DNA from: Caldinitratiruptor microaerophilus | GTDB lineage: Bacteria; Bacillota; Sulfobacillia; Symbiobacteriales; ZC4RG38 | Reading direction: 5' to 3' | NCBI RefSeq assembly: GCF_025999835.1 | Contig: NZ_AP025628.1 | Span: forward strand, 3,410,001 to 3,474,000 | Length of the DNA stretch: 64,000 bases | Part shown: positions 8,489 through 16,473 of the stretch, piece by piece | Layout: every line of letters begins with the position of its first letter | How positions within the stretch are numbered: the stretch's first letter is position 1 | Position numbers and translations under genes: made by a program | Notes under the pieces: generated by a model | What the model was told of the DNA's origin: nothing | What the model saw: the letters and a program-made list of their open reading frames with translations, nothing else | Database searches by the model: none

Positions 8489-8914
8489 GTTCCGTACTCC
8501 CCTCGCACCTGAGGTGAACGCTGGTGGAGGGTTCGACCCGGCCGGTGGCCTTCCCTGCCGTCGGGACGGCGCTCCGGCGCTGCCTGGTCGAGCGGTCCCT
8601 GCGGAGGGACGACTGCAGATATTGCAGACCGGCTGCGAAGCTTCGTTTGCAAAACCGCGGTTCTCGTGCCCGTGTGGTCTGCTGGGCAACGCGGGGGACC
8701 GCCGAAGCACCTCGCGCGTGCACCCCATCGCGGCGCGGTACGGCTGCACCGGCACCCCGCAGGACGGCGCGCGGGGCCGAGCGTACAGGCCCGCAACCCT
8801 TCGTCCTGCGGGTGTCCGATCGCCCCCCGTGCGGCCGGGCGGAATGGTGCTTCGCGGAACCGAACGATCCCCCGCGACACCCAACTTGACGCCACATCGG
8901 TGGGGGCAGAACCA
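8489..8914. other. 426-bp divergent intergenic region with palindromes
   Basis: This gap separates glcD (minus) from the ModE-TupA fusion gene (plus). No convincing ORF is seen. It holds a short hairpin GTCCCT-gcgg-AGGGAC near 8596-8611, a direct repeat TGCAG.TATTGCAG near 8614-8627, and a perfect 10-bp palindrome CGAAGCTTCG at 8636-8645 followed by TTTGCAAAA. These AT-richer bases (8610-8656) are the likely promoter/operator zone of glcD, but no clean -35/-10 pair stands out. The right half is GC-rich with no signal I can name. Confidence 0.4.
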
Positions 8915-10105
8915 TTGAACCGGGTCCGGGCGCGAACCGGGTCCGATGGGGAGGTGGCCGGCCTGGGCGATCCCGGCTACCGCGTCCTGCTCACCCTGGG
9001 GGACGACGTCCCCGCCGACCGCCTCTTCGCGCTCCTGGAGGCGATCGTCCGCCTCGGGTCGCTGAACCGGGCCGCCGCGGAGCTCGGCATGTCGTACCGC
9101 CACGCGTGGGGCCTGGTCCGGCGCGCCGAGGGGCGCCTGAACGTCCGCCTTCTCGACCGGCGGGTCGGCGGCCCCGAAGGCGGCGGCGCCGACCTCACGC
9201 CGGCCGCACAGGACCTCCTCGCCCGCTACCGGCAGTTCCGGGCGGAGGTGGAGGGGCACGCCGGGGTCCTGGCGGGTCAGGCGCCCGCACCCGGGAGGCC
9301 GGACCGGCGGGAGCGGGCGCTCGTCCTGGCCAGCACGATCGGCCCGGTCGAGGTGGGCCTCGTGCCCGCCCTGGCCGCCGCCTTCCTCCAGGAGACCGGG
9401 ATCGCCGTGCGCCCGGTCGCGGCGGGGAGCGGCCAGGCGCTGGACATGGCCCGGGAGGGCCGGGCCGACCTCGTCCTCAGCCACGCGCCCCGGCAGGAGG
9501 AGGCCTTCGTCGCGGCCGGCCACGGCACGGGGCGGTTCCCCGTGATGTACAACGACTTCGTTTTGGTCGGCCCGCCGGACGACCCGGCCGGGGTCCGGGA
9601 TGCCGGCTCGGCCGTGGACGCGCTCCGGCGCATCGCCCAGTGCCGTGCGCCCTTCCGCAGCCGGGGCGACCGCTCCGGGACGCACGTACGGGAGCTGGAG
9701 CTCTGGCGGGCGGCTGGTGTCCGGCCGGATGCCCCCTGGTATCAAGTGGACCCGCTCGGGGCGATGGGGAGCGTGCAGATGCTGCGGGAGGCCGCCCGAC
9801 TCGGATCCTACACGCTGGCCGACCGGGCGGCGTTTCTCACCGCCGGCGTGGAGGGTCTCGCCGTCCTCCTTGCCGGCGACCCGGCCCTGCGCAACGAGTT
9901 CAGCCTGATCCCCGTCAGCCCGCTCCGGGTCCCGTGGGCCCGGCACGAGGAGGCGGCGGCCTTCGTGCGGTGGGCGACGGGCCCCCGGGGACAGGCGCTG
10001 ATCGCGGGGTTCGGCAAGGACCGCCACGGGGAGCCGCTCTTCTTCCCGGCGACGCCCGCCGGAGGCGCCGGCACGCCTCCGGCCGGGCCGGTGCGCCGGG
10101 CTTGA
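8915..10105 (+). CDS. ModE-type HTH fused to a TupA-like oxyanion-binding domain (one-component regulator)
   Basis: Residues about 15-95 match the ModE/LysR-type winged helix (EAIVRLGSLNRAAAELGMSY, then RLNVRLLDRRVGG and DLTPAAQDLL). The rest is a periplasmic-binding-protein domain without signal peptide, similar to the TupA product downstream; compare SRGDRSGTHVRELELW here with SRGDDSGTHKKEQSLW in TupA. The family's oxyanion motif TTSTQDSGLL is altered to ASTIGPVEVG, so ligand affinity may differ. The likely role is a cytoplasmic tungstate/molybdate sensor controlling tupABC. TTG at 8915 is chosen because GGGGG precedes it; GTG 8954 is an alternative. Length is 396 residues. A perfect pair of ModE-like boxes lies directly downstream. 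Confidence 0.82.
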   Translation: MNRVRARTGSDGEVAGLGDPGYRVLLTLGDDVPADRLFALLEAIVRLGSLNRAAAELGMSYRHAWGLVRRAEGRLNVRLLDRRVGGPEGGGADLTPAAQDLLARYRQFRAEVEGHAGVLAGQAPAPGRPDRRERALVLASTIGPVEVGLVPALAAAFLQETGIAVRPVAAGSGQALDMAREGRADLVLSHAPRQEEAFVAAGHGTGRFPVMYNDFVLVGPPDDPAGVRDAGSAVDALRRIAQCRAPFRSRGDRSGTHVRELELWRAAGVRPDAPWYQVDPLGAMGSVQMLREAARLGSYTLADRAAFLTAGVEGLAVLLAGDPALRNEFSLIPVSPLRVPWARHEEAAAFVRWATGPRGQALIAGFGKDRHGEPLFFPATPAGGAGTPPAGPVRRA

Positions 10106-10131
10106 CTCGTCGGAGATCGCTCGGGTACGTT
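10102..10131 (+). promoter_or_regulatory. Possible sigma-A promoter for tupABC
   Basis: TTGACT (10102-10107) and TACGTT (10126-10131) are separated by 18 bp. The -10 overlaps the first ModE-like operator, which would fit direct repression. The -10 match is weak, and the -35 overlaps the stop region of the upstream gene. Confidence 0.4.
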
Positions 10132-10151
10132 ATGCATGATCAAACATAACG
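10128..10151. promoter_or_regulatory. ModE-type operator 1 upstream of tupA
   Basis: A perfect inverted repeat CGTTATG-N10-CATAACG spans 24 bp. Arm sequence and spacing closely resemble the ModE operator of the enterobacterial modA promoter (established knowledge). It lies 60 bp before the tupA start and overlaps the putative -10. Confidence 0.8.
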
Positions 10152-10165
10152 GCTCGGCGTGGAGC

Positions 10166-10189
10166 CGCTATGTTCTGGCGTACATAACG
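10166..10189. promoter_or_regulatory. ModE-type operator 2 upstream of tupA
   Basis: CGCTATG-N10-CATAACG repeats operator 1 with one arm mismatch and exactly the same 24-bp architecture. The two centres are 38 bp apart, so this site lies downstream of the presumed transcription start and could act as a second repressor site. Confidence 0.78.
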
Positions 10190-10210
10190 ACTCGCCAGGG
10201 GGCGTCGCGG

Positions 10211-11137
10211 TTGGAGGGCAGGCGGGTACGTGCAGCTGTACTGGTTGCGTTCCTGGCAGGGGTCCTGGCGGCGACGGCTTGCGGAAGGCGGCCGGCGACC
10301 ACGGAGGCGGGCGCAGGGCAAGAGCGGGGGGAGACCACGGCGCAAGAAGCGCCGAAGCCTGCCACCCCGGACGTGATCCTGGCCACCACCACCAGCACGC
10401 AGGACAGCGGGCTCCTGGACGTGCTGGTGCCGATGTTCGAGCAGAAGACGGGCTACCGGGTGAAGACCATCGCCGTCGGCACCGGACAGGCGCTGGCGAT
10501 GGCCGAGCGCGGCGAGGCGGACGTTGTCCTGGTTCACGCACCGGATGCGGAGAAGGCGGTGGTGGAGAAGGGGGCGGTGGTGGACCGCCGGCTCGTCATG
10601 CACAACGACTTCGTCCTCGTGGGTCCGCCGGACGACCCGGCGCGGGTGCGGGGCACCGGCACCGCCGTGGAGGCCTTCAAGAGGATCGCCGCGGCGGGGG
10701 CGCTCTTCGTGTCCCGGGGCGACGACTCGGGCACGCACAAGAAGGAGCAGTCCCTCTGGAAAGCCGCCGGCATCACGCCGCAGGGCACCTGGTACCAGGA
10801 GTCCGGCTCCGGGATGGGCCAGACCCTGAACATCGCCTCGGAGAAAGGCGGCTACACCCTGACCGACCGGGCCACGTACCTCGCCCTCAGGAAGAACCTG
10901 CGCCTCGCCATCGTCCTGGAGGGCGACGCGCCCCTTCTCAACGTCTACCACGTCATGCGGGTGAACCCGCAGAAGTTCAGCAAGGTCAACGCGGAGGGGG
11001 GCAAGGCGTTCGTGGAATTCCTGGTCGCCCCCGAGACCCAGGCGCTCATCGGCAAGTTCGGGGTGGACAAGTTCGGACAGCCCCTGTTCTTCCCGGACGC
11101 CGGCAAGCGCGAAGACGAACTCGGCGCGAAGAGCTGA
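10211..11137 (+). CDS. tupA: Tungstate-binding lipoprotein TupA
   Basis: This is the substrate-binding protein of a TupABC tungstate importer, 308 residues from TTG at 10211. That start is chosen because CAGGGGGCG precedes it and the leader then reads LEGRRVRAAVLVAFLAGVLA with a lipobox-like ATAC; the upstream ATG at 10136 would lie inside the ModE operators. After the lipidated Cys comes a Thr/Glu linker, then the oxyanion motif TTTSTQDSGLLDVLVP typical of TupA. The conserved SRGDDSGTHKKEQ and YTLTDRATYL segments line the binding site. Tungstate rather than molybdate is inferred from the TupA family resemblance. Confidence 0.9.
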   Translation: MEGRRVRAAVLVAFLAGVLAATACGRRPATTEAGAGQERGETTAQEAPKPATPDVILATTTSTQDSGLLDVLVPMFEQKTGYRVKTIAVGTGQALAMAERGEADVVLVHAPDAEKAVVEKGAVVDRRLVMHNDFVLVGPPDDPARVRGTGTAVEAFKRIAAAGALFVSRGDDSGTHKKEQSLWKAAGITPQGTWYQESGSGMGQTLNIASEKGGYTLTDRATYLALRKNLRLAIVLEGDAPLLNVYHVMRVNPQKFSKVNAEGGKAFVEFLVAPETQALIGKFGVDKFGQPLFFPDAGKREDELGAKS

Positions 11138-11143
11138 GCCGAG

Positions 11144-11842
11144 ATGGACCTCGTGTGGCAGGGGCTCGTCAGGGCATTCGAGATGTTGCTTGCCGGAGAC
11201 CCGGAACTGGGCCGCATCACGTGGCTCACGCTCCGGGTCTCCGGCACCGCCACGCTCGTCAGCGTCGTCCTCGGGGTGCCGACCGGGGTGCTCCTGGCGC
11301 TGGGCCGCTTCCCCGGCCGGCGGCTCCTCATCAGCCTCGTGAACACCGGCATGGGTCTGCCGCCGGTGGTGGTGGGGCTGTGGGTGAGCCTTCTCCTGTG
11401 GCGTTACGGTCCCCTGGGCTTCCTGAATCTCATGTACACCCCGGCCGCCATGGTGATCGCCCAGTCGGTCATCGCGACCCCGGTGGTGGCCGCCTTCACG
11501 GTGGCGGGGGTGGGGCAGCTGAATCCCCGCCTGGCCCTGCAGATCACGGCCATGGGCGCCTCCCGCTGGCAACTTTACTGGCTCCTGGTGCGTGAAGCCC
11601 GCCTCTCGATCCTGGCGGCGGTCATCGCCGGCTTCGGTTCGGTCGTCTCCGAGGTCGGGGCGTCCATGATGGTTGGCGGGAACGTGCTGGGCCAGACCCG
11701 GGTCCTGACGACCGCAACGGTCATGGAGGTGTCCAAGGGGAACTTCGACGTGGCGCTGGCCCTCAGCGTGATCCTCCTGGCCCTGACCTACGGCGTCACG
11801 GCGGTGCTCACGCTGGTCCAGCAGAGGAGGCGACCGGCGTGA
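11144..11842 (+). CDS. tupB: Tungstate ABC transporter permease TupB
   Basis: The 232-residue membrane protein has about five to six transmembrane helices (first at about 30-52, LRVSGTATLVSVVLGVPTGV). The binding-protein-dependent permease EAA loop is visible at about residues 135-155 (ITAMGASRWQLYWLLVREAR). It starts 6 bp after tupA and its last codons overlap tupC by 4 bp, so the three genes form one translationally coupled operon. GNVLGQTRVLTTA near the C terminus is shared with TupB-type permeases. It forms the channel for tungstate passed on by TupA. Confidence 0.9.
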   Translation: MDLVWQGLVRAFEMLLAGDPELGRITWLTLRVSGTATLVSVVLGVPTGVLLALGRFPGRRLLISLVNTGMGLPPVVVGLWVSLLLWRYGPLGFLNLMYTPAAMVIAQSVIATPVVAAFTVAGVGQLNPRLALQITAMGASRWQLYWLLVREARLSILAAVIAGFGSVVSEVGASMMVGGNVLGQTRVLTTATVMEVSKGNFDVALALSVILLALTYGVTAVLTLVQQRRRPA

Positions 11843-12624
11843 CCCCGCCCATCCTCGCGGCGTACGGCCTGCGCCTGGTGCGCGAGGGCCGGGCCGTCCT
11901 CGACATCCCCAGCCTGGAGGTGCGGGAGGGGGAGGTCCTGGCGGTGATCGGGCCCAACGGCGCGGGCAAGACGAGCCTGCTCCTGAGCCTGGCCCTGCTG
12001 CTCCCGGCCGAGATGGACTACCGCTTCGGCGGGCGCCCGGTCCGGCTGCCCCAGGAGAGCCTGGCGCTCCGGCGGCAGATGGCCGTCGTCTTCCAGGAGC
12101 CGCTCCTCCTGGACACGACCGTGCTGGAGAACGTGGTGTTGCCCCAGCGGCTGCGCGGGGTGCCGCGGGCCGAAGCCCGGTCCCGGGCAGAGGAGTGGCT
12201 CGAGCGCCTCGGTGTCTCCCACCTGGCGCGGCGGCACGCGCACGGGCTCTCCGGCGGAGAAGCGCAGCGCGTGAGCCTGGCCCGGGCCCTGGTGACCCGG
12301 CCGCGGGTCCTCTTCCTGGACGAACCCTTCGCCTCCCTCGACGTCGTCACCCGGGGCGACCTCCTCCGGGACCTGCCTGCCCTCCTGAGGGCGGTGGGTG
12401 CAACGGCGCTCTTCGTCACCCACGACTTCACGGAGATCCCGCCGATCGCCGATCGGGTCGCTGTACTGAGCGGCGGGCGACTCGTGCAGATCGGCACGCC
12501 CCGGGAGGTGTTCACCCGCCCGGCAGGAGAGCTGGTGTCACGCCTCGTGCGCCATGCGGCGGATCTCGTCCGGGCGCTCGGCGGCGATCCCGCCCACGGG
12601 AGCGGCGCGGCGGAGGTGCACTGA
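11839..12624 (+). CDS. tupC: Tungstate ABC transporter ATP-binding protein TupC
   Basis: This 261-residue ATPase has Walker [10 protein letters not shown] (residues 38-46), signature LSGGEAQRVSLARAL (about 137-151), Walker B VLFLDEP and the switch His in TALFVTHD. It overlaps tupB by the GTGA of its start codon. The C-terminal extension is short and no TOBE/molybdate-binding domain is evident, which separates it from ModC. It energises tungstate uptake, presumably to supply tungsto- or molybdoenzymes elsewhere in the genome. A terminator-like hairpin follows. Confidence 0.9.
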   Translation: MTPPILAAYGLRLVREGRAVLDIPSLEVREGEVLAVIGPNGAGKTSLLLSLALLLPAEMDYRFGGRPVRLPQESLALRRQMAVVFQEPLLLDTTVLENVVLPQRLRGVPRAEARSRAEEWLERLGVSHLARRHAHGLSGGEAQRVSLARALVTRPRVLFLDEPFASLDVVTRGDLLRDLPALLRAVGATALFVTHDFTEIPPIADRVAVLSGGRLVQIGTPREVFTRPAGELVSRLVRHAADLVRALGGDPAHGSGAAEVH

Positions 12625-12652
12625 GCCACCGACTTCCACAGCGGCTGCGGAA

Positions 12653-12683
12653 GGTGCCGGGCCCTGCGGCACCCAACTTTTTT
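12653..12683 (+). terminator. Rho-independent terminator after tupC
   Basis: Stem GGTGCCG (12653-12659) pairs with CGGCACC (12667-12673) over a 7-base loop and is followed by CAAC and a run of six T (12678-12683). It sits 29 bp after the tupC stop. Confidence 0.65.
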
Positions 12684-12730
12684 CCCGTCAATCGGGTATA
12701 AGGGAATGGGTCCGATCAGGTGGGTGCTCC

Positions 12731-13303
12731 ATGGACGAGGCGACGCTCATCCGGCAGGCGCGCCGGGGCGACCGGCAGGCGTTCGGCGAACTGTTCCGGC
12801 TGCACGTCGGTGACGCCGTGCGCGCGGCGTATGCGGTGACGCGGGACTGGGAGGCCGCGGAGGACGCCGTGCAGGAGGCGTTCATCCGCGCGTTCGCCGC
12901 TCTGCCTTCCTTCGACCCGGAGCGGCCCTTCCGGCCCTGGCTCTTCCGCATCGTCGTCCGCGAGGCGCGGCGCGCCGCCGGCCGGCTGCGCCGCACGGTG
13001 CCCGTGCCCGAGGCCGGACTGCCCCAGCCGGTCCGCACGGCGGCTTCCGCCGAGGCCGAGGTCCTGCGCCGTGACCGCGCCCGCGCCCTCGGCGAGGCGA
13101 TCCGCATGCTGGGTCCGCGCCGGGCCGTCGCCGTCGTCCTGAAGTACCTCCTGGGCTTCAAGGAGGAGGAGATCGCCGGCCTCCTCGGCGTGCCGCGGTC
13201 GACGGTGAAGTCGCGCCTTCACGAGGCACGCCGGGACCTCGGGCGTCTCCTCGGTCCCGACTTGGGGGATGAGTCGGAATGGATCCCTGGGAGCGCCGGC
13301 TAG
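12731..13303 (+). CDS. ECF-family RNA polymerase sigma factor
   Basis: The protein is 190 residues from ATG at 12731, preceded by AGGTGGG. Sigma region 2 covers about residues 10-80 (RGDRQAFGELFRLHVGDAV, then WEAAEDAVQEAFIRAFAAL with the DAVQEAF core-binding signature). Region 4 covers about 125-178 (AVAVVLKYLLGFKEEEIAGL and GVPRSTVKSRLHEARRDLG helix-turn-helix). There is no region 3, as expected for ECF sigma factors. It overlaps the next gene by 25 bp, a common sigma/anti-sigma arrangement. TATAAG at about 12697-12702 upstream may be a -10 element. Target promoters were not identified. Confidence 0.92.
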   Translation: MDEATLIRQARRGDRQAFGELFRLHVGDAVRAAYAVTRDWEAAEDAVQEAFIRAFAALPSFDPERPFRPWLFRIVVREARRAAGRLRRTVPVPEAGLPQPVRTAASAEAEVLRRDRARALGEAIRMLGPRRAVAVVLKYLLGFKEEEIAGLLGVPRSTVKSRLHEARRDLGRLLGPDLGDESEWIPGSAG

Positions 13304-14250
13304 CGGACGCCCTTCGCGACGTTCCGGAGTGGCCCGGCGACCCCGAGCAGCTGTGGGCGCGGGTCGAGCCCCGGCTCCGACGGCCGCTCTGGCGCCGCCT
13401 GGTCGCGCGCGCCGGGCTGGTGCCGGCTGCCGCCCTGGCAGCTGCCCTCGTCCTGCTCTGGCGACCGGCTCCCACCGGCATTCCCGGCGCGGAGCCGGCC
13501 GCCGGCGCCGGCGGGGCGGACCCGGCGGCGGGAATCCGCGCCTCGGCCGGCGTCCTCGACCCGCCCGAGGCGGGCCGGCCGCTGCGCTTCGCCGTCGTCG
13601 TGGGCACGGCGGGCGGGCGCCCGGTCCAGGTCGACGGAGGGGTGCTGGAGGTGCGCGCCGGCACCGGGGCACTGGTCTGGCAGGCCCCCCTGCCGGAGCT
13701 CGCGCTGCGGGAGCTCCGGGGCCCCGAGGCCGTGCGGACGCACATCGTCTGGCCCGGCGGACCCGAGCCCGGCCACTACCGCGCTGAGGTGAGCGTCCGC
13801 CCGGCGGGGATGGCCGGCGGGGCCGGCGTCGGCGTGGGGTTCACGGAGTTCTTCGTCCCGTTCCCGCCCGGCAGCCGGCGGGTGGGCGAGGTGCCCCTGG
13901 GCGGGCCCCAGACCCGCGCCGGGGTCACGGCGGTGCCCGAGCGCCTGCGCCTGACCCCGGACCTCACCCGCCTGCACTTCGTCCTGCAGGGCGAGCGGCT
14001 GGCGGGCGGCTTCCAGTGGACCCTGCGCACCCCCGACGGCACGGAGTCCCAGGCGTTCCGCTCCGAGTACCGCCTCGTGGACGGGCGCCTGGAGGGCATC
14101 GCCGACTTCGAGCCCACCCCGGCGTGGACCCGCCGGCTCATCCTCCGGCTGCACCGGGTGGGGGTGCACGCCTCACCGTCGCTCCGGACGGTGGAGGAGC
14201 TCCCCCACACCTGGGAGTGGGAGGTGAGCCTCGACCCGGCGAAAGCCTGA
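13279..14250 (+). CDS. Single-pass membrane protein, probable anti-sigma factor or ECF-associated sensor
   Basis: The 323-residue protein has a short cytoplasmic N terminus of about 40 residues, one transmembrane helix (about residues 45-64, LVPAAALAAALVLLW) and a large extracytoplasmic part. The exterior looks beta-rich with repeated Gly/Pro turns and resembles no family I can name. Position and topology (start inside the sigma gene, short N-terminal domain, single helix) match membrane anti-sigma factors, but a zinc-type HxxxCxxC motif is absent. Role is inferred from context: it may hold the ECF sigma factor until an envelope signal arrives. Confidence 0.7.
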   Translation: MDPWERRLADALRDVPEWPGDPEQLWARVEPRLRRPLWRRLVARAGLVPAAALAAALVLLWRPAPTGIPGAEPAAGAGGADPAAGIRASAGVLDPPEAGRPLRFAVVVGTAGGRPVQVDGGVLEVRAGTGALVWQAPLPELALRELRGPEAVRTHIVWPGGPEPGHYRAEVSVRPAGMAGGAGVGVGFTEFFVPFPPGSRRVGEVPLGGPQTRAGVTAVPERLRLTPDLTRLHFVLQGERLAGGFQWTLRTPDGTESQAFRSEYRLVDGRLEGIADFEPTPAWTRRLILRLHRVGVHASPSLRTVEELPHTWEWEVSLDPAKA

Positions 14251-14292
14251 GCCCGTTCTGGCCGATATTCGAAGGAGGAGGGGGATCGACCC

Positions 14293-15477
14293 ATGCGATT
14301 TGTCCCGTACCGGCTCCGCCAGGGGGCGCACGCCGCCCTGCTGGCCCTGGCGGTGACCGTGGCCGCCGGCGCCGCGGCGCCGGGCCGGGCCGCTGCGGCC
14401 ATCGGCCTTTCGACCCGCTTCCCCGGGGTGAGCGTCAAGCCCGGCCAGCGGGTGGACTTTTCGCTTGACGTGACGAACATCGGCCAGCCCGGCGGCCCGG
14501 TCGACCTCGCGGTGACCGAGGTCCCCAAGGGCTGGGAGACGCCCACCTTCCAGGGCGGCGGCTTCCGCGTCAACCAGGTGTACGTCGCCTCGGGCAAGAG
14601 CGAGTCGGTGAACCTGGCCGTGCGGGTGCCGGACAGCGTCCAGCCCGGCACGTACCGGGTCGTCGTCCAGGCCCGGGGCGGCGGCTCCGTGGCCACGCTT
14701 CCCCTGCAGCTCGTGATCAGCCAGGCCCGGGCGGCCGAGGCCCGGCTCACCACGGAGTACCCGGCGCTCGAGGGGCCCGCCGGGGCCACGTACCGGTTCC
14801 GGGTGGACCTCCGGAACGACGGCGACGCCAAGCAGCTCTTCAACCTGGCGGCCAAGGCGCCGGAGGGCTGGCAGGTCGTCTTCAAGCCTGCCTTCGACGA
14901 CAAGCGCATCGCCAACGTGCCTGTCGAGGGCGGCAGCTCCCAGGGGATCGACGTCGAGGTGCAGGCGCCGCAGCAGGTGGCGGCCGGGACGTACCCGATC
15001 ACCGTGTCGGCGTCCGCCGGCGGCGTGACCGCCACGCTCGACCTGTCCGTGAACATCGTCGGGAGCATGGAGATGGAGCTCACCACCCCGTCGGGCCGGC
15101 TGAACGCTGAGGCCACGGCCGGCCGCGAGGCCCGCGTGGCGCTCCTGGTGAAGAACACGGGCACGGCGCCCCTGGAGAACATCAGCTTCTCCTCGTCCGC
15201 GCCGCCCAACTGGTCGGTGAAGTTCGACCCGGAGACCCTGGTGTCGGTCCCCCCGGGCGAGTCCCGACAGGTGACGGCCATCATCCGAACGGATAGCCGG
15301 GCGATCGCCGGCGACTACGTGGTCTCCCTGACCGCCTCGACCCGGGGCGCGTCGGACACCGTCGACCTGCGCACGACCGTCCTGACCTCCACGGCCTGGG
15401 GGGTCACGGGCGCCGGGATCATCGTGCTGGTGGCGCTCGGGGTGAGCTGGGTCTTCAAGAAGTACGGCCGGAGGTAG
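14293..15477 (+). CDS. Secreted membrane-anchored protein with three NEW3 (NPCBM-associated) domains
   Basis: The 394-residue protein starts with a signal peptide (residues about 10-37, ending RAAAA). Three Ig-like repeats follow, each with a PGQ/EAR-type start, a NxG turn (DVTNIGQPGG, DLRNDGDAKQ, LVKNTGTAPL) and a central GW/NW (PKGWETP, PEGWQVV, PPNWSVKF). These are features of NEW3/CARDB-type domains. A C-terminal helix (about 370-389) plus KKYGRR anchors it with the repeats outside. The ATG follows GGAGGAGGGG. ABC transporter genes follow after 6 bp, an arrangement seen for NEW3 proteins in other Bacillota. Confidence 0.85.
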   Translation: MRFVPYRLRQGAHAALLALAVTVAAGAAAPGRAAAAIGLSTRFPGVSVKPGQRVDFSLDVTNIGQPGGPVDLAVTEVPKGWETPTFQGGGFRVNQVYVASGKSESVNLAVRVPDSVQPGTYRVVVQARGGGSVATLPLQLVISQARAAEARLTTEYPALEGPAGATYRFRVDLRNDGDAKQLFNLAAKAPEGWQVVFKPAFDDKRIANVPVEGGSSQGIDVEVQAPQQVAAGTYPITVSASAGGVTATLDLSVNIVGSMEMELTTPSGRLNAEATAGREARVALLVKNTGTAPLENISFSSSAPPNWSVKFDPETLVSVPPGESRQVTAIIRTDSRAIAGDYVVSLTASTRGASDTVDLRTTVLTSTAWGVTGAGIIVLVALGVSWVFKKYGRR

Positions 15478-15483
15478 GGAGCC

Positions 15484-16473
15484 ATGCCGGACGCGGTGAT
15501 CGAGGCCCGTGGCCTCACCAAGCGGTACGGCGACCTCACGGCCGTCAGCGACCTGAACCTGGAGATCCGCGAGGGCGAGGTCTTCGGCCTGCTGGGCCCC
15601 AACGGAGCCGGCAAGACCACGACGATCCTCATGCTGCTGGGCCTGACCGAACCGACCGCCGGCACGGCCCGGGTGGCGGGGTTCGATCCGACCCGGCAGC
15701 CGCTGGAGGTCAAGCGGGTCACGGGGTACCTGCCGGACAACGTGGGCTTCTACGACGACATGACCGGCCGCCAGAACCTGCTCTACACGGCGGCGCTGAA
15801 CGGCCTGCCCCGCGGCGAGGCGGAGAGCCGCATCGAGCGCCTGCTGGAGCGGGTCGGGCTCGCGGAGGCGGCGGACCGGCGGGTCGGTACCTACTCCCGG
15901 GGCATGCGCCAGCGCCTCGGGCTGGCGGACGTGCTGCTGAAGGAGCCCCGGGTGGTCATCCTCGACGAGCCCACGCTCGGTCTGGACCCGAAGGGCGCCC
16001 AGGAGTTCCTCGTCCTCATCCGCACCCTGGCGACGGAGGAGCGCCGGACCGTGCTCCTCTCCTCCCACCTGCTGTACCAGGTTCAGCAGATCTGCGACCG
16101 GGTCGGGATCTTCGTCCGGGGGCGGATGCTGGCAGAGGGGCCCATCGAGGAGCTGGCGGACCGCATCCTCGGCCACGAGCCGCTCCTGGTCGAGATGGAG
16201 CTGCAGCCTGCCCCGGCCGCGGCCGTTGACGCCATCCGCTCCGTGGCGGGCGTCGAGTCCGTCGAGGAGGACGGGCGGCTGCTCCTGGTGCGGGCCGGCC
16301 GGGACGTCCGGGCCGACCTGGTCCGGGCGGCCACGGCCGCCGGCGCCGGCGTGGTGCACCTGCGCCAGAGGGGCCGGACCCTCGACGAGGTTTACCGCCG
16401 TTACTTCCAGGCGGATGGGGGTGAGTACGGCCATGACGACGCCCGTTCGCCGCTGGCCGCTAAGGGCGCTTGA
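15484..16473 (+). CDS. ABC-2-type exporter ATP-binding protein
   Basis: The 329-residue ATPase has Walker [11 protein letters not shown] (about residues 38-47), Q-loop region [13 protein letters not shown], signature [16 protein letters not shown] and Walker [16 protein letters not shown]-terminal extension of about 100 residues resembles the substrate or interaction domain of NatA/CcmA-type exporters. It starts 6 bp after the NEW3 gene and its end overlaps the permease gene by 41 bp. It is expected to drive export of an unknown substrate or to act on the envelope together with the NEW3 protein. Confidence 0.9.
   Translation: MPDAVIEARGLTKRYGDLTAVSDLNLEIREGEVFGLLGPNGAGKTTTILMLLGLTEPTAGTARVAGFDPTRQPLEVKRVTGYLPDNVGFYDDMTGRQNLLYTAALNGLPRGEAESRIERLLERVGLAEAADRRVGTYSRGMRQRLGLADVLLKEPRVVILDEPTLGLDPKGAQEFLVLIRTLATEERRTVLLSSHLLYQVQQICDRVGIFVRGRMLAEGPIEELADRILGHEPLLVEMELQPAPAAAVDAIRSVAGVESVEEDGRLLLVRAGRDVRADLVRAATAAGAGVVHLRQRGRTLDEVYRRYFQADGGEYGHDDARSPLAAKGA

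Noticed and set aside
8489-8914. Molybdenum cofactor riboswitch near the tup regulator
   Set aside because: Looked for because of the ModE-like neighbour, but the conserved Moco-motif blocks could not be recognised on either strand.
10136-10210. Upstream ATG start for TupA
   Set aside because: It lies within the ModE-like operators, has no ribosome binding site and would bury the lipoprotein signal behind 25 extra residues. TTG 10211 has AGGGGG upstream and a proper lipoprotein leader.
12663-12702. T-run 12678-12683 as part of the sigma factor's -35
   Set aside because: The T-run fits the preceding hairpin as a terminator; spacing to TATAAG is only 13 bp.
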